From contig NC_082684.1 in assembly GCF_949987515.2 (NCBI RefSeq), positions 20,141,701-20,205,700 on the forward strand: a DNA stretch of 64,000 nt, read 5' to 3'. The stretch comes from Delphinus delphis. Taxonomy: Eukaryota > Chordata > Mammalia > Artiodactyla > Delphinidae. The position numbers and the translations under genes were made by a program. The notes beneath the pieces were generated by a model. The model was given only the letters and a program-made list of their open reading frames with translations, was not told the origin of the DNA and searched no databases. Numbering within the stretch: position 1 is the first letter of the stretch; every line of letters begins with the position of its first letter. Shown one piece after another: positions 45,455 through 56,950 of the stretch.

Positions 45455-48100
45455 CAACCTTGGATCCCTGTTCAAATCCTCTTCACTCTAAATAATTCCA
45501 ACCCTCTGGGGGAAATGGTAAATGCAGGAGAGCAATCCATGTCATTGGATTGCTGTGGTTTTCTTCCAAGCAGTGACACTAGAGTAGACTAGAGATCACA
45601 TGACTTAACATCTACCACTGATTCCAATCTGTTAGTAGGAGAACAAATAGAGCAACAATATGAAATAATTCTGTATGTCTAATACATAAGTTAAAATTAG
45701 CATTTTGTGACATATATTTTTTTTTCTTCTTGCTCTGAAACACAAATCCCTTTTTTATTCCCCTTAGAGTTTCCCTGAGGGTAGAACCGGCCAGATTAAA
45801 TGCATATTATTGCTTATTTGACTTACTGGCTTTTTTTTCTTATTATAGTTTTATTAATAAAAAGTTGGGTCATAGAATCAGAATAAGATATAGTATTAAC
45901 TAAAATTGACCTGTGAAGTTTTGATTAAAACTTAAAATTTGTCTTCACATTCTCATTACATTTTTGACTTTCTTTAATCCTTAGGTTAAAAGAATGTAAA
46001 CAATTTAATAATTCTGCTTGTCCCATTTGTTAGTGTTTGGTTGTTTTCCTTTCTGTTTGTTTTTGTTTTCTCTTTTTTGTCATGAGATATTGTTGACCAG
46101 AGGATGTATTCTGAATTTTCTACCTTAAATTTTTTCACTGCTAGTAGTTAATCTACTACTCTTTCCCCTTTATTAAGTGTAAATGACTCATATGACCAAT
46201 GTTTCCTATTCAAAAATTGATATTGAGAGTATCACAAGTCCAGTTATATAACTAGTGGAATATTTGGATCAAGTTTTTGTCAGGCTGTGTATTTGTTCCC
46301 TCTTTTTCTATGTTCCCAGTTGACTGAAAACTAAAACCCAAAGAGCAGCCTTTTTTTTTTTTTTTCAGCCTCAGATCACATGCTTGGGATGCCCACCCAA
46401 ATCCCTGACTTTCAAGTTTTGTGTCTCAAGTCACTTTATCATCTTTTTGTAGATTCATTAATTCTCTACTACCTACACTTTCTTTACCCCACAAACACTG
46501 AACTCCCAGCCACCTTCTTCATTGTCTAATAGACCCTCAGCCTTATTCCAGCATCCTAGTTTGAATTTCTAATCCACAAAGCTGTGGATCTAATTGCTGA
46601 TATTTTCTTTTCCTGTCTTTGTCATTGCAATGAGTTTGAAGCTGAATGGCCGTGCAGAAGTTTGAGCCGACTTCCAAGAATTGCCAAGTACAGTTGACTA
46701 TCAAAGCCTCTTATTATTATTTGCTTTTTAATTATGATTCTTTTTCAGTTCTCTAGTTTGCTATCTTTGGACATTACTTTTATTCTATCTTTACACCAGG
46801 GCATTTTTTAACTAACTATAGATATGATATAAAGTACCCACCTTATATTATCTCCTTTTGCCTATATTTTTTTCCTTCTTCCTCACCTCTTTGTGATTAA
46901 ATGTTTAATTCAGTCACAAAGCAATATATTTACACACTATTATAATTTAAATCACATAATACACATGTATTATCCAAGGTCTTATATAATTTAATTGTGT
47001 GAAACATTTTTGCAATGCAGTTTACTTGAAATATGCTATATACAACAAAGTTATCTTATTTTGTATACAGCACAGAATTTTTTTTTTCTCTGAATAATGA
47101 TTCTCACTATGGACTTTAGCTCATCTGGGCTCATAAATACTTACACTCATAAAAATTGTTTCTTTTTACCTGCCAGTATAAATCTGCATTTGTCTGTAAA
47201 ACATTTTGCACAATGAGAATCGTATGTGTCTTTTAAGGTATTTGTCTTTGCTGCTATTGGTTTTGTAGAATAATCTTTTCTTTTTTAAGAAGGTTATTTT
47301 TCATAAGAGAGGAAAACTTTAGAAAATGAAACAAAATCTTTATGGAGCATTGTGCGTACACGTCGAAATACTCATTGACATTTAAAAATGGTGAAAAACT
47401 TAATTTTATGTTTAGAACTTTTACCATTATCTTCTAAAACCTTTTACAAATGTCAGCTCCCACTGATGTCATTTCTCACTACCTCTTTATTAAAAATCTT
47501 TTTAAAAACATCCAGATGTATATAAGCTCATAACCAAATCTACTGACAATCTAAATGAACCCATACAGTATTGTCTCTTGGAGAATTTGCATTATTAATA
47601 TCTGCTATATCTTTCTACTTTTCTGAGATGTACCTGTATGCTATTGTGATCTGGTACAATTTTGTATTTTCTGCAGCACAAGACTTCCCATTTCATTTAA
47701 AATTTAAAAAAACAAAATATAAAGGATAAACTTATGTAGCTTATACTTTGTCCATCTACATTTGAAAATAATTACTTAAAAATAAACATTCAGGATAGTT
47801 AAAAATTATATATATTAATATATATTTGGTAAAGCCTATATTTAACCAATAAAACCTAATTTTAACAGACTTCTCTAAACTGATAATGGTACTTCACTAA
47901 AAAAAAATACTGATAACTGTTACATGTGTTATAAATTCATGTGTCATTATTTGTCCATGTTCCTGATAAAGAAAGTGGAATCCAGAACATTGCACAGCAT
48001 ACAAATTTCAGCCAAGATTTGAATGTATTGAATAGAGCTTATTCTAAAGACCATGCTGTTCCTTAATAAAATATATTTTAAATTAGGTTTTATTTTTAAT
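45455..48100. other. 2.6 kb AT-rich, nothing recognised
   Basis: T-rich stretches (46350, 47080) and TTTG-type runs (46030-46080). No recognised gene; a decayed antisense L1M is possible but not supported. Confidence 0.35.
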
Positions 48101-48109
48101 AAGATATAG

Positions 48110-48401
48110 GGGACTTCCCTAGTGGTGCAGTGGTTGAGAGTCCGCCTGCCAATACAGGGGACATAGGTTCGAGCCCTGGTCCAGGAAGATTCCACATGCC
48201 ACGGAGCAACTAAATCTGTGTGCCACAACTACTGAAGCCCACGTGCCTAGAGCCCATGATCCACAACAAGAGAAGTCACTGTAATGAGAAGTCTGTGCAC
48301 TGCAACGAAGAGTAGCCCCCAATTACCACAAATAGAGAAAGCCCGTGAGCAGCAACGAAGACCCAATACAGCCCAAAATTAAATAAATAAATTTTAAAAA
48401 T
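48110..48401 (+). mobile_element. CHR-type SINE, long form
   Basis: Head gggacttccctagtggtgca, B-box-like aggttcgagccc, body ending gaagacccaatacagcc, AAAT tail. The tail meets the poly-T of an antisense L1 stub, so the right-hand duplication is uncertain (aagatata at about 48101 versus tgatata at about 48620). Confidence 0.94.
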
Positions 48402-48404
48402 ATT

Positions 48405-48613
48405 TTTTTAACATCTTTATTGGAGTATAATTGCTTTACAATGGTGTGTTAGTTTCTGCTTTATAACAAAGTGAATCAGCTATATGTATACATATATCCC
48501 CATATCTCCTGCCTCTTGCGTCTCCCTCCCACGCTCCCTATTCCACCCCTCTAGGTGGTCACAAAGCACCAAGCTGATCTCCCTGTGCTGTGTGGCTGCT
48601 TCCCACTAGCTAA
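48405..48613 (-). mobile_element. L1 3' UTR stub, severely 5'-truncated
   Basis: Antisense of the copy 1/2-type 3' end: taacatctttattggagtat, gctttacaatggtgtgttag, aacaaagtgaatcagctata, ctaggtggtcacaaagcacc, aagctgatctccctgtgctg. About 210 bp. No coding part inserted. Confidence 0.92.
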
Positions 48614-48684
48614 AATAAAATGATATAAAGATTATGTTTTATAGAAAAAAGTGGCACAGTAGTCAATACAATCTCTTTAAAATG

Positions 48685-49205
48685 TACCCCTACCTGCTAA
48701 AATTCTTCAGTGATTTCCAAACACATATGATAGTAAAATCCAAGCACATCACCTGAATCATCTGTCAGTTGACTATCTGCCCTCATCTTTTCTAGTCGCT
48801 CACTATCTCAGTAGTCTGAGGCCACATTGTCCAAAATATGTCAAATATCTTTCCCCCTATATGAATCCTGTTCACTCTGCCTAGAAAGCTCTTCCCACAG
48901 ATTTTCCCATCACTTGTTCATTCTCATCATTTAAATTTTTATGTCCTTATTACCTTATCAGAGAGTTTGTTCCGAATCATACTATCATCTTTGCTATTGT
49001 CACCATCCACCCCATTACTGTATTTTATTTTTATAACATTTATTATTATATGAAAATTTAATATATATTCTATTCTGAATGTGTTTGCTATATACCTTCC
49101 TCAATAAAATATAAAGCTGTGAAAGAGCGGACAGTCTGTTTGGGTCGCTGCAGTGTCCTTAAAATAATGTTTGGCCCATAGTGGTACTCAGAAAATATTT
49201 GAAGG
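48685..49205 (+). repeat. L2-type LINE 3' portion
   Basis: Well-ordered L2: tgctaaaattcttcagtgat, tagtaaaatccaagcacatc, ctgttcactctgcctagaaa (the 'CLWNALP' area), ttcccatcacttgttcattc, accttatcagagagtttgtt, aatgtttggcccatagtggt, actcagaaaatatttga. Confidence 0.82.
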
Positions 49206-49254
49206 AAATACTGGCTATTCCCAAGGAAATTACAGTTTTCTACTGGTTAGTCCT

Positions 49255-49455
49255 CTTGCCAACCTTGTGACTTTGGTTAAGTCTCACAGATTCTCTATCC
49301 CCAAAATTACTCTTCCGTAAAAAAAGAGAGAAGGTAAAGAGATAATGCATGTACTACTTATTTCCTAGAGTTATCATAAGAATATAATGAGATAATTTGG
49401 AGAAAATGCTTTGAGAATTGTAAAATGCTGTAGATATATAAAATGCCATTGTTGT
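49255..49455 (+). repeat. MIR-type SINE
   Basis: ccttgtgactttggttaagt, ttcctagagttatcataaga, atataatgagataatttgga and tgctttgagaattgtaaaat match the MIR layout. Confidence 0.7.
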
Positions 49456-50309
49456 CCAGTCTTGCCGTCAACTTGCCATAAGTCCTTCAATAATTCCCAG
49501 GATTCACATCTAGATAATTTGGGGAATGTGAGTGCCATAGAGCTCCCTTGTTCTTGAAGGGCTTATAAATCTAATCATTACTCTTAAGTCTTACTTTGCT
49601 GTACCTGGCTAGTTTTATACTAAAAGCTAATGTGCAAACAGTTAGACTTAGCAATGACAGGAAAAATATGAGAAAGTTGGGGTCTGTAGAGGAGCAGCTG
49701 TGAATTTTTACATTTGATCAGTAGAACATTTATTCACCATAGAAGTATTGGTAAAATATCTAACATGTAAGTTTATAAAGCCAAGTGTATATTTAACAAG
49801 GACTCTCCCCTAAGAGGTAGGTAAAGGCTCAAAAAAATTATGGTCATTTGGATATAATATATTTACCAATATTTAAAAGAGTAAAACAATAAAAGCTAAC
49901 AGGAACATTCTAAATTTCATTAAGCAATTATTTCTTGGAATATACAATGATAACTCTCTTAGATTTAATTTAGTAGGACTTGATCAGTTATATTCTATAT
50001 AACTGTAAGTACTAATACTTTTGTAAACTTTACAAAATATCATTATTAAACTGGACAAAATAAATAACTCTTGGTCATAATAACAGTGGACATATCTTTT
50101 GCAATGCCTATTATTTCAGTATCTATGTATGACATTATAACAGGTCAATCTTAAGAAGACTGTCTAAAGGCACACTTTTTTTAAAGATAAAATCTTTGAG
50201 GACAAATTAAAAAAGTGAGGATCAGCGGGTGGTTTTGTTTTGTTTTTTCCTTCAAACAAGAATTTATCCTCTTACACTCGGTACATTTTGTTTAATATGA
50301 CTCCTTAAC
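49456..50309. other. AT-rich stretch, nothing recognised
   Basis: No long open frames and no repeat I can name. Confidence 0.4.
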
Positions 50310-50317
50310 TGTTTATC

Positions 50318-50705
50318 TTTTTTTTAAATAAATTTATTTATTTTATTTTATTATTTATTTTTAGCCACATTAGGTCTTCATCGTTGTGCATGGGCTTTCT
50401 CTAGTTGCAGCGAGTGGGTGCTACTCTTTCTTGCGGTGCACAGGCCTCTCACTGCAGTGGCTTCTCTTGTTGCGGAGCAAGGGCTCTAGGCACACGGGCT
50501 TCAGTAGTTGTGGCACACGGGCTCAGTAGTTGTGGTTCATGGGCTCTAGAGCACAGGTTCAGTAGTTGCGACACATGGGCTCAGTAATTGTGGCTCACAG
50601 GCTTAGCTGCTCTTCAGCATGTAGGATCTTCCCCGACCAGGGCTTGAACCTGTGTCCCGTGCATTGGCAGGCAGATTCTTAACCACTGTGCCACCAGGGA
50701 AGCCC
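50318..50705 (-). mobile_element. CHR-type SINE, long form, with extended body
   Basis: On the minus strand it begins gggcttccctggtggcacag; the tail is a long T/A-rich run at 50318-50380. An extra repeat of the '...cagtagttgtgg...' unit makes it longer than its sisters. Target duplication tgtttatc (50310-50317) and tatttatc (50706-50713), one mismatch. Confidence 0.95.
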
Positions 50706-50713
50706 TATTTATC

Positions 50714-51169
50714 ATTTCTTATTTCTTAATTTATTTTTACCTCACACAGTGCCAAGAACTCATCCCTGTATCCAACCAGAAAAACTTGAAGAACATACTG
50801 TCAATAACTGAAAAAGAGGTTAGAGATATTTGCTTGTACTCAGTTTAGAAAAGGTAAGAAGACTCTGCTTTCCTGCTGCAGTAAAATACAGTCACATGCC
50901 CTTACCTTCTATTCAAATGTCTCCATTATACGAACAAGGTCAAGTATTAAGTAATTATTTTTCCAATTGGATGTGTTGTTTTCCAAAACTACTTCTCTCA
51001 ACTAAAACTTCAGCAGTATTTTTATTCACTGTTCCACAGATGTTATGTTTTCCTGTCTCAAAAGCTATCATTATCATGCAGGATGTCTGTATCTTGCATA
51101 TTAAATATTGTTTTGTTTTGTTTGTATCTACAAAATTTATTGTGAAGCAAATTTCAAACTTCTCGACAG
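50714..51169. other. Unassigned stretch with a 131-codon open frame
   Basis: The frame 50830-51225 has no recognisable domain and runs into the next repeat, which argues against a real gene. No promoter or splice context was recognised. Confidence 0.3.
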
Positions 51170-51695
51170 TGGTGATTAATTTTATGTCTCAACTCGAGTG
51201 GGCTAAGGGATTCCCAGATAGATGATAAAATATTATTTCTGAGAGTGTCTGTGAAGGTGTTTCTGTAAGAGATTAGCACTTGAATTAGTAGACTAAGTAA
51301 AGATCACCTTCACCAATGCTGCTGGGCACCATCCAATTCATTGGGAGTCTGAATAGAACAAAAAGACAGGGGAAGGAAGGATTTGCTCTTTGCTTGATCT
51401 GGGTCATCCATCTACCCCTGCCCTCAGGCATCAGTGCTCCTTGTTCTCAGGCTTTCAGATTCAGACTAGGATCTACACCACTGGCTCCCCTGCTTCTCAG
51501 GCCTTCAAGTTTATACCAGAACTACACCACTGGCTTTCCAGGGCCTCCAGATACAAACAGCAGATCATAGATCTTTTCAGCCTCCATATTCACATGAGCC
51601 AATCCTTCTTAATAAATCTCTCTTAGCATATCTATATCTATATCTATATTTCTGTCCTTCTGGTTCTGTTTCTCTGGAAAACACTGACTAGTATA
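51170..51695 (+). repeat. LTR-like mammalian dispersed repeat
   Basis: I recognise the sequence but not its name: gtgattaattttatgtctca, gtgtctgtgaaggtgtttct, gagattagcacttgaattag, caccatccaattcattggga, aggcatcagtgctccttgtt, cagcctccatattcacatga, AATAAA at 51611-51616, then ctggttctgtttctctggaa. Starting with TG and having a late AATAAA suit an LTR. A (tatatc)n run lies at about 51630-51650. Open frames (84 and 78 codons) inside are spurious. Confidence 0.6.
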
Positions 51696-54600
51696 TCATC
51701 TTTTGTGAACTTCATTTTCATTTTTTAATCAACATCTCACGAGGTTTGTTTTCCAGACGTAAGATATTGATTAGTTTTCTATTTACCAAATTAAATGTTC
51801 TTAGTTCTTTCATATTAAAGGTTCAATAAAAGTTCAGTTTTCAAATGCAGTAGTATTAAACCCTTAAGTCCTTAATACATTCTATCTTTTCATACAAGTA
51901 AGGTTTCCTATGGAATGAGTGGGATTTCAGCAAATATTCAGTTAATTCTAAGACAAAGTTCTCTTAAATAATGCTGCCCTAAGTCTAGAAAAGACTGTGG
52001 AATGTTTAGTCTTTCAAGCATTAGATCAGAGTCAGCAGAATCTAAAGAAGTGGTTGAAGTTTCATTGATGTATCAGTCCATAAACAAAACTAACATGGGG
52101 GAAAAGAAATCACATAGCCTAACTGCTTTGCTGTGCTTTAGCATTAATGTGGCTGCATTCTCAGAATTAGTCTCTAAATTCACATTTATGTTGCCTACTA
52201 ATTTGTAAGCTAAATTAATGACTACTGAAAGGAGGCAAGAGAGAGAATACAAGAGGGAGTAGCCTTTACAAGGACCAAATACATTGAAGGTTTTACATTT
52301 CTTGGGGCAAAGGAAGTATTTGGGAAGCAAAGATGAAGTAAATATCTTACCAAGATCCACCTGGGAGAAATTCCACAAAATGAAATGTATATCTCATGCA
52401 TTATGTCTCCCTTCAGCATTGTCATTTTTTACAGTGATGTATTTTTGCAATATGTTATTTTATACTAACTCTTGTACTATGTTTTTGTTTACGCTCATAT
52501 ATTTATATTTTACAACCTGAAACATTAATGCTAAGTGTCAAATTAAACTAATTCTAAGAAAAGAACTACAAATGAATAGGGAAATATTGGCTTCATTCCA
52601 TATTTTAAAACACCCAATTTCTAATTACATTCAAGTCTTAATATATACCATCCTCCACTACTTTCAAAATCATTCTGTCAGTTTTAAACTTACTTCTACA
52701 CAGTAATTGATAGCTTACCTTTCTTTTCTAAGATTGAAAGACACAAAGTTAAACATAAAATATATAAAGAAGAAAAAACAATGTTAATATTAAGAATAAT
52801 TCTGCATATTGTTTTGAACTCAGAAGTTTTGAAAGACCAAGCAGTTATGGGAATAAGCTATGACAGCTAACCAAGAGAAAAGCATTACGCCATTTAAAGA
52901 TAGCTGTCTAACTGTAATTTTGTTTTCCTAAGAACAATAAGGGATATGTTTGTTTTCAAAGTTATAGATACAGAGGTTTATCATCTGCTAGTATATAAAA
53001 CAATTTTGAAGGTTTTTTTTTAACATTTTAATTTATTGCAAGTTTGATCTCAAGATAGAATTTGAGTGTACTAATAAATAGCTAAAACTAGCATCCACCA
53101 TTTAAATAATACATTTTAAACCTTTATTTTCCAGTAACTTCTAGCTGTTATTGTTTCTGTTAAGAGCTGAACTATGAATTTTCTTGTTGCATCTTTAAAA
53201 ATGATATACCTTTTTATCTATGATCACTTTAAAGATGATCTGTTTTTGGTTTTACAGTAGCTTGAATATGGTATACCAAGAGGTGGTTTACTTTGTATTT
53301 GTCTTGCTTAGGGTATGTAATATACCTTAAATCTTTAGATTAAGGTATTTTCTCAGTTTTAAATAAATAAAGGGCTATCATCATTCAAATATTACTTTCA
53401 TTTAATTTTTTCTCTTCAGCTTTTCTAGAACTCTAAATATACACATCTCACACATTTTCACTGTTTCGTATGTGTCTTATGCGTGTATGTTTGTATGTGT
53501 GTGTGGTTGTGTATGAGTAGTTTTTTTTAAAAAAAAATTAGTCTTTTTGATTCAGCCAAGATATAGTCTACTTTCCTACACTACAATGCACTACTCCACT
53601 CTTCTGCTGTGTTAGTTCATTTACTTAATACATGAATATGTTGTTAAATCTATATACTTAGTTCTTAATTTTATTAATAAATAAAATTTCACCATTCTCA
53701 AATTTTTATTTTCTAGTTTCTTTATAATTTCCTAACCTCTGTATATTTTAAATAAATGCATTTGTTGGAATTTAGTTCAGCCTGCATAGTCAAATTTAGG
53801 AACAAAGATAAATGGATTACATGAAAGCTCTTTTCAGACTGATTTGCGTGGAATTCTTCATCTTGCCATCTGTATGTTGATTGCATTAATCATTTTAATT
53901 TTTAAAAATATGTGCTTTATAATGGTAAATCTGTGTAATAAATGGATTGCATTTTGTTTATTTGTTCTCCTCTTGCTCTCTCTTTCTCTCTTTTTTAATA
54001 TGCCTGGTTATTCTTGATGGAATGCCATATTCTATGTACAGAAGAGTCAAGAATCTTTGAATGATGCTAACTCTATCTTCCTTTGGAAGTTTGTTTTTCC
54101 AAAATAGGAAGAGAAAAAATTGCCTTAATTCAAACAAGTGCTGAATTTATTTGAGTCTGGGTACATTCTTTGTAATGCTTGCTTTACTTATGTGTCATAT
54201 GTGTCACTGCTGAGGTGTAGCCCACAAGATTTCTCAGTTGAGGGATTGGGAAGTATACTAAGACCCCTTACTTCTTGGGAGGTCCTGAATTCTAAATTGG
54301 TCTAGTCTACACCATGAGACATTAGAAAACTTGACTGGGCTTTCAGTGGCTTTTTGTTTGACTTCTTAGCTTCTTGCCTTGTGAAGCTTAAGAATTTACT
54401 AAGTGCCAAGAAGGAAAAGAGTTCAATACTTTACATAATTCATTGTAGTTCTCTTCTCTCCAGAATCATGGCCATTCATGTAATGTTCACCCGGGCATTT
54501 CAATATTTCCATGTTGTGTAAGCCAAGCCAACAACATAGAGGAAAATTCTGCTTGATTCTTACACTCTTCCTAGATTCTCAAATGTTGGACCAACACCAA

Positions 54601-56690
54601 GAATCAAAAATACCCCAATGAGAAAAATGTTAAAAGAAGATGGATTCATTTCTTCATGGTTTTCTTGTCTCTGTTGTTTTGGCCTCCAAAGCCCTGGCTG
54701 CTTCAGTAGTCCTCAGATGCTTTCAAAAGGTTTTTCTGACATATTACCTAGCTTCTCTAGTTTTTCCTAATGGGAGTTTCCATCTTACAATTTTATCATA
54801 GATAGAAACAAAAGTTCCTAAATTAATTTAACCTGTTATATTTTTATGTCTCAGGAGACACCTGAGGAGGATAGGAAGAGGATTAATGGTTTATGATATC
54901 TAAAATGGGTCATTCTGCATATCTCATTTAAGTTCATTTAATTTATTATCTTTAATGAAGCCCCTTTTAAGAATGACTGTTCCCATTTTACATTTAAAAC
55001 TAGTGACACACATTCATATTTTTCTTTTAAGAATTTATTCAGGTAGTGAGTAGCAAGTGTCATATGGCAACCATATTTTTCTGACTCGGCCCTGCCTGCC
55101 ATCCACTACCTCATGATTTTAAATTTATCTACCTTAGGCAGCACGGATTCCAGCAAATTGTTCCATCTATCCATGCAGTAGAGAGTGACCTTAGAAAGAT
55201 TTTTATTCTCACAGAGAGCAAAAGGGCATTCAGTATGTATTTGTAGCCCAGGGACCTTTGTTATATTAATCCTGTCTAAATATGATTTATTTTAGTTTAA
55301 AATTTGTTGTTCTTTCTCTCATTTGTTAATGAAGCAACAGTATAAAATATACCCCATTTTAATATCCTTATTACTTCTTCAATCATCTTTTTATTCTATA
55401 AAATGAAATTCTCTAAATACTGATTTTCTCACTGATTTAATTTTCTACTCATCACCATTATTGTTGCTTGGCTTCTTCATTGATATATTTAATTAAATTC
55501 TGGAAAAAACATGAATCCCATTTAATGTATTGAAAAGACTAATATTAGGTCCTAAAAAAGCATTCCAATTTATATACTCAGAGTAGGTTAGACTTTAAAA
55601 ATAAAGAACATTTTTATAATCAATTCACTATTGACCCTAGATTTTGCTTAAAATAACATTAAAATTATTAAAAGAGCTAACAGTTACAATAATCCTTAAT
55701 ATCTTATATTTCTGCAAATTTATACTACTTACATCTCATGTCCAAGTTACAAGAGGGACATAAGAATATTTGTCTCACTGTTTTGCAGTCATGCCTGAGA
55801 GATATGATTGAAGCAAAATATAGGTTATTTTATAGAAGTCATATGATATTACTTTTTATATTAAATTTTTTAAAACTGCTCATTCTGCTTGATAAATTTA
55901 CCCATTTTCTTTTATAAGGACCAGTTTATTGAGACTAGTAATTTTTGACAAATAAACATATCTTTAGTTTACTTAAAATAGTTTGGAGGCCTCTACGTGC
56001 TATGTAAATTATCTTTCAATTACATATCACAAAGTTTCCCTTTCAACTGAGTTGAAGTTTCAAATATAAGTTGAAATTGTTTTTTTGTGTTTTTTTTTTT
56101 TGCTTGTTTGTTTGTTTTACCTACACATTGTCATAGGATGAATGCCTTATATCCAAGTAAGGGAGTACCTCATTCAGCCTGGGTCAGTGTATGGAAGTTA
56201 GGCTTCCAGCAAAAAAAACAACACAAATCTGTACTTCCAAAAGGGAAATTCTTCTTTTTCTGCCAAAATATAGTTATGTGATCTCCTAGTCCTTTACATT
56301 ATCACTCCCCCTCCCCAGCTAGCTGTAATTATAGAAGAAAAATTCAGAAAAATAGTAAAGAGGACACTGACTCACCTATCATTTACAACATTACCTGAAA
56401 TCACATGTACTAGCCTTTTGAAAAATATGAAGGTTGTGCCCCAAACTTTGAATGTTTCATTTGCACTTCTCTACTACACACAAAATGGTACTTAAAATCA
56501 ATTGTCTTATATTGTCACATTTTTATTACAGACTACTTAAGCAAATAGTGGTTATGAAAAGAAATGACTGTGATGTCCAAAATAGAAGACTAACAAGCAT
56601 TTATTTATTGCTTCCTTATGCAAGATCCCACAGATTTAAAAGAAAAAAAAGATGAATAAGACTATCCATTTCACTGGGTACCCATACATT
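51696..56690. other. 5 kb repeat-poor AT-rich DNA, nothing recognised
   Basis: No SINE, L1, L2 or MIR was recognised across this stretch. Open frames stay near or under 100 codons (for example 52002-52208 +, 52073-52378 -) with no motif. A GT-rich run is at 53480-53515. This could hold conserved noncoding sequence, which I cannot test without alignment. Confidence 0.45.
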
Positions 56691-56694
56691 AGTT

Positions 56695-56950
56695 ATAGAA
56701 AAAGACCCAACATCACAATACAATGTGATAAGTGCTGTAATAATTATGTACAAAGTGCTATGGGAAAATCAAAGAGAGAGATTACTCTGCCTAGGAAAAG
56801 GAAGACTTCAAAGAAGATATGTTGTTTGAACTGGCATAAAAGTAAGCATAGAGGTTTTTCATGAAGTGAAGAGACAGAGGGAGTGGAGACGAGGATGAGA
56901 TTGAGGACTTGGGTGAGAACTTGTTCATTGAGCAGGATCCCATAAGAAAT
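56695..56950 (-). repeat. L2-type LINE fragment
   Basis: Antisense L2: gtgataagtgctgtaataat, tatgtacaaagtgctatggg, attactctgcctaggaaaag, cttcaaagaagatatgttgt. A 70-codon open frame across it is a by-product. Confidence 0.68.

Noticed and set aside
50830..51225. 131-codon open frame
   Set aside because: It runs into an LTR-like repeat and has no recognised domain; no partner exons were seen.
52002..52520. Overlapping 68-, 101-, 67- and 78-codon frames on both strands
   Set aside because: No motif; overlapping frames of this size are expected by chance.
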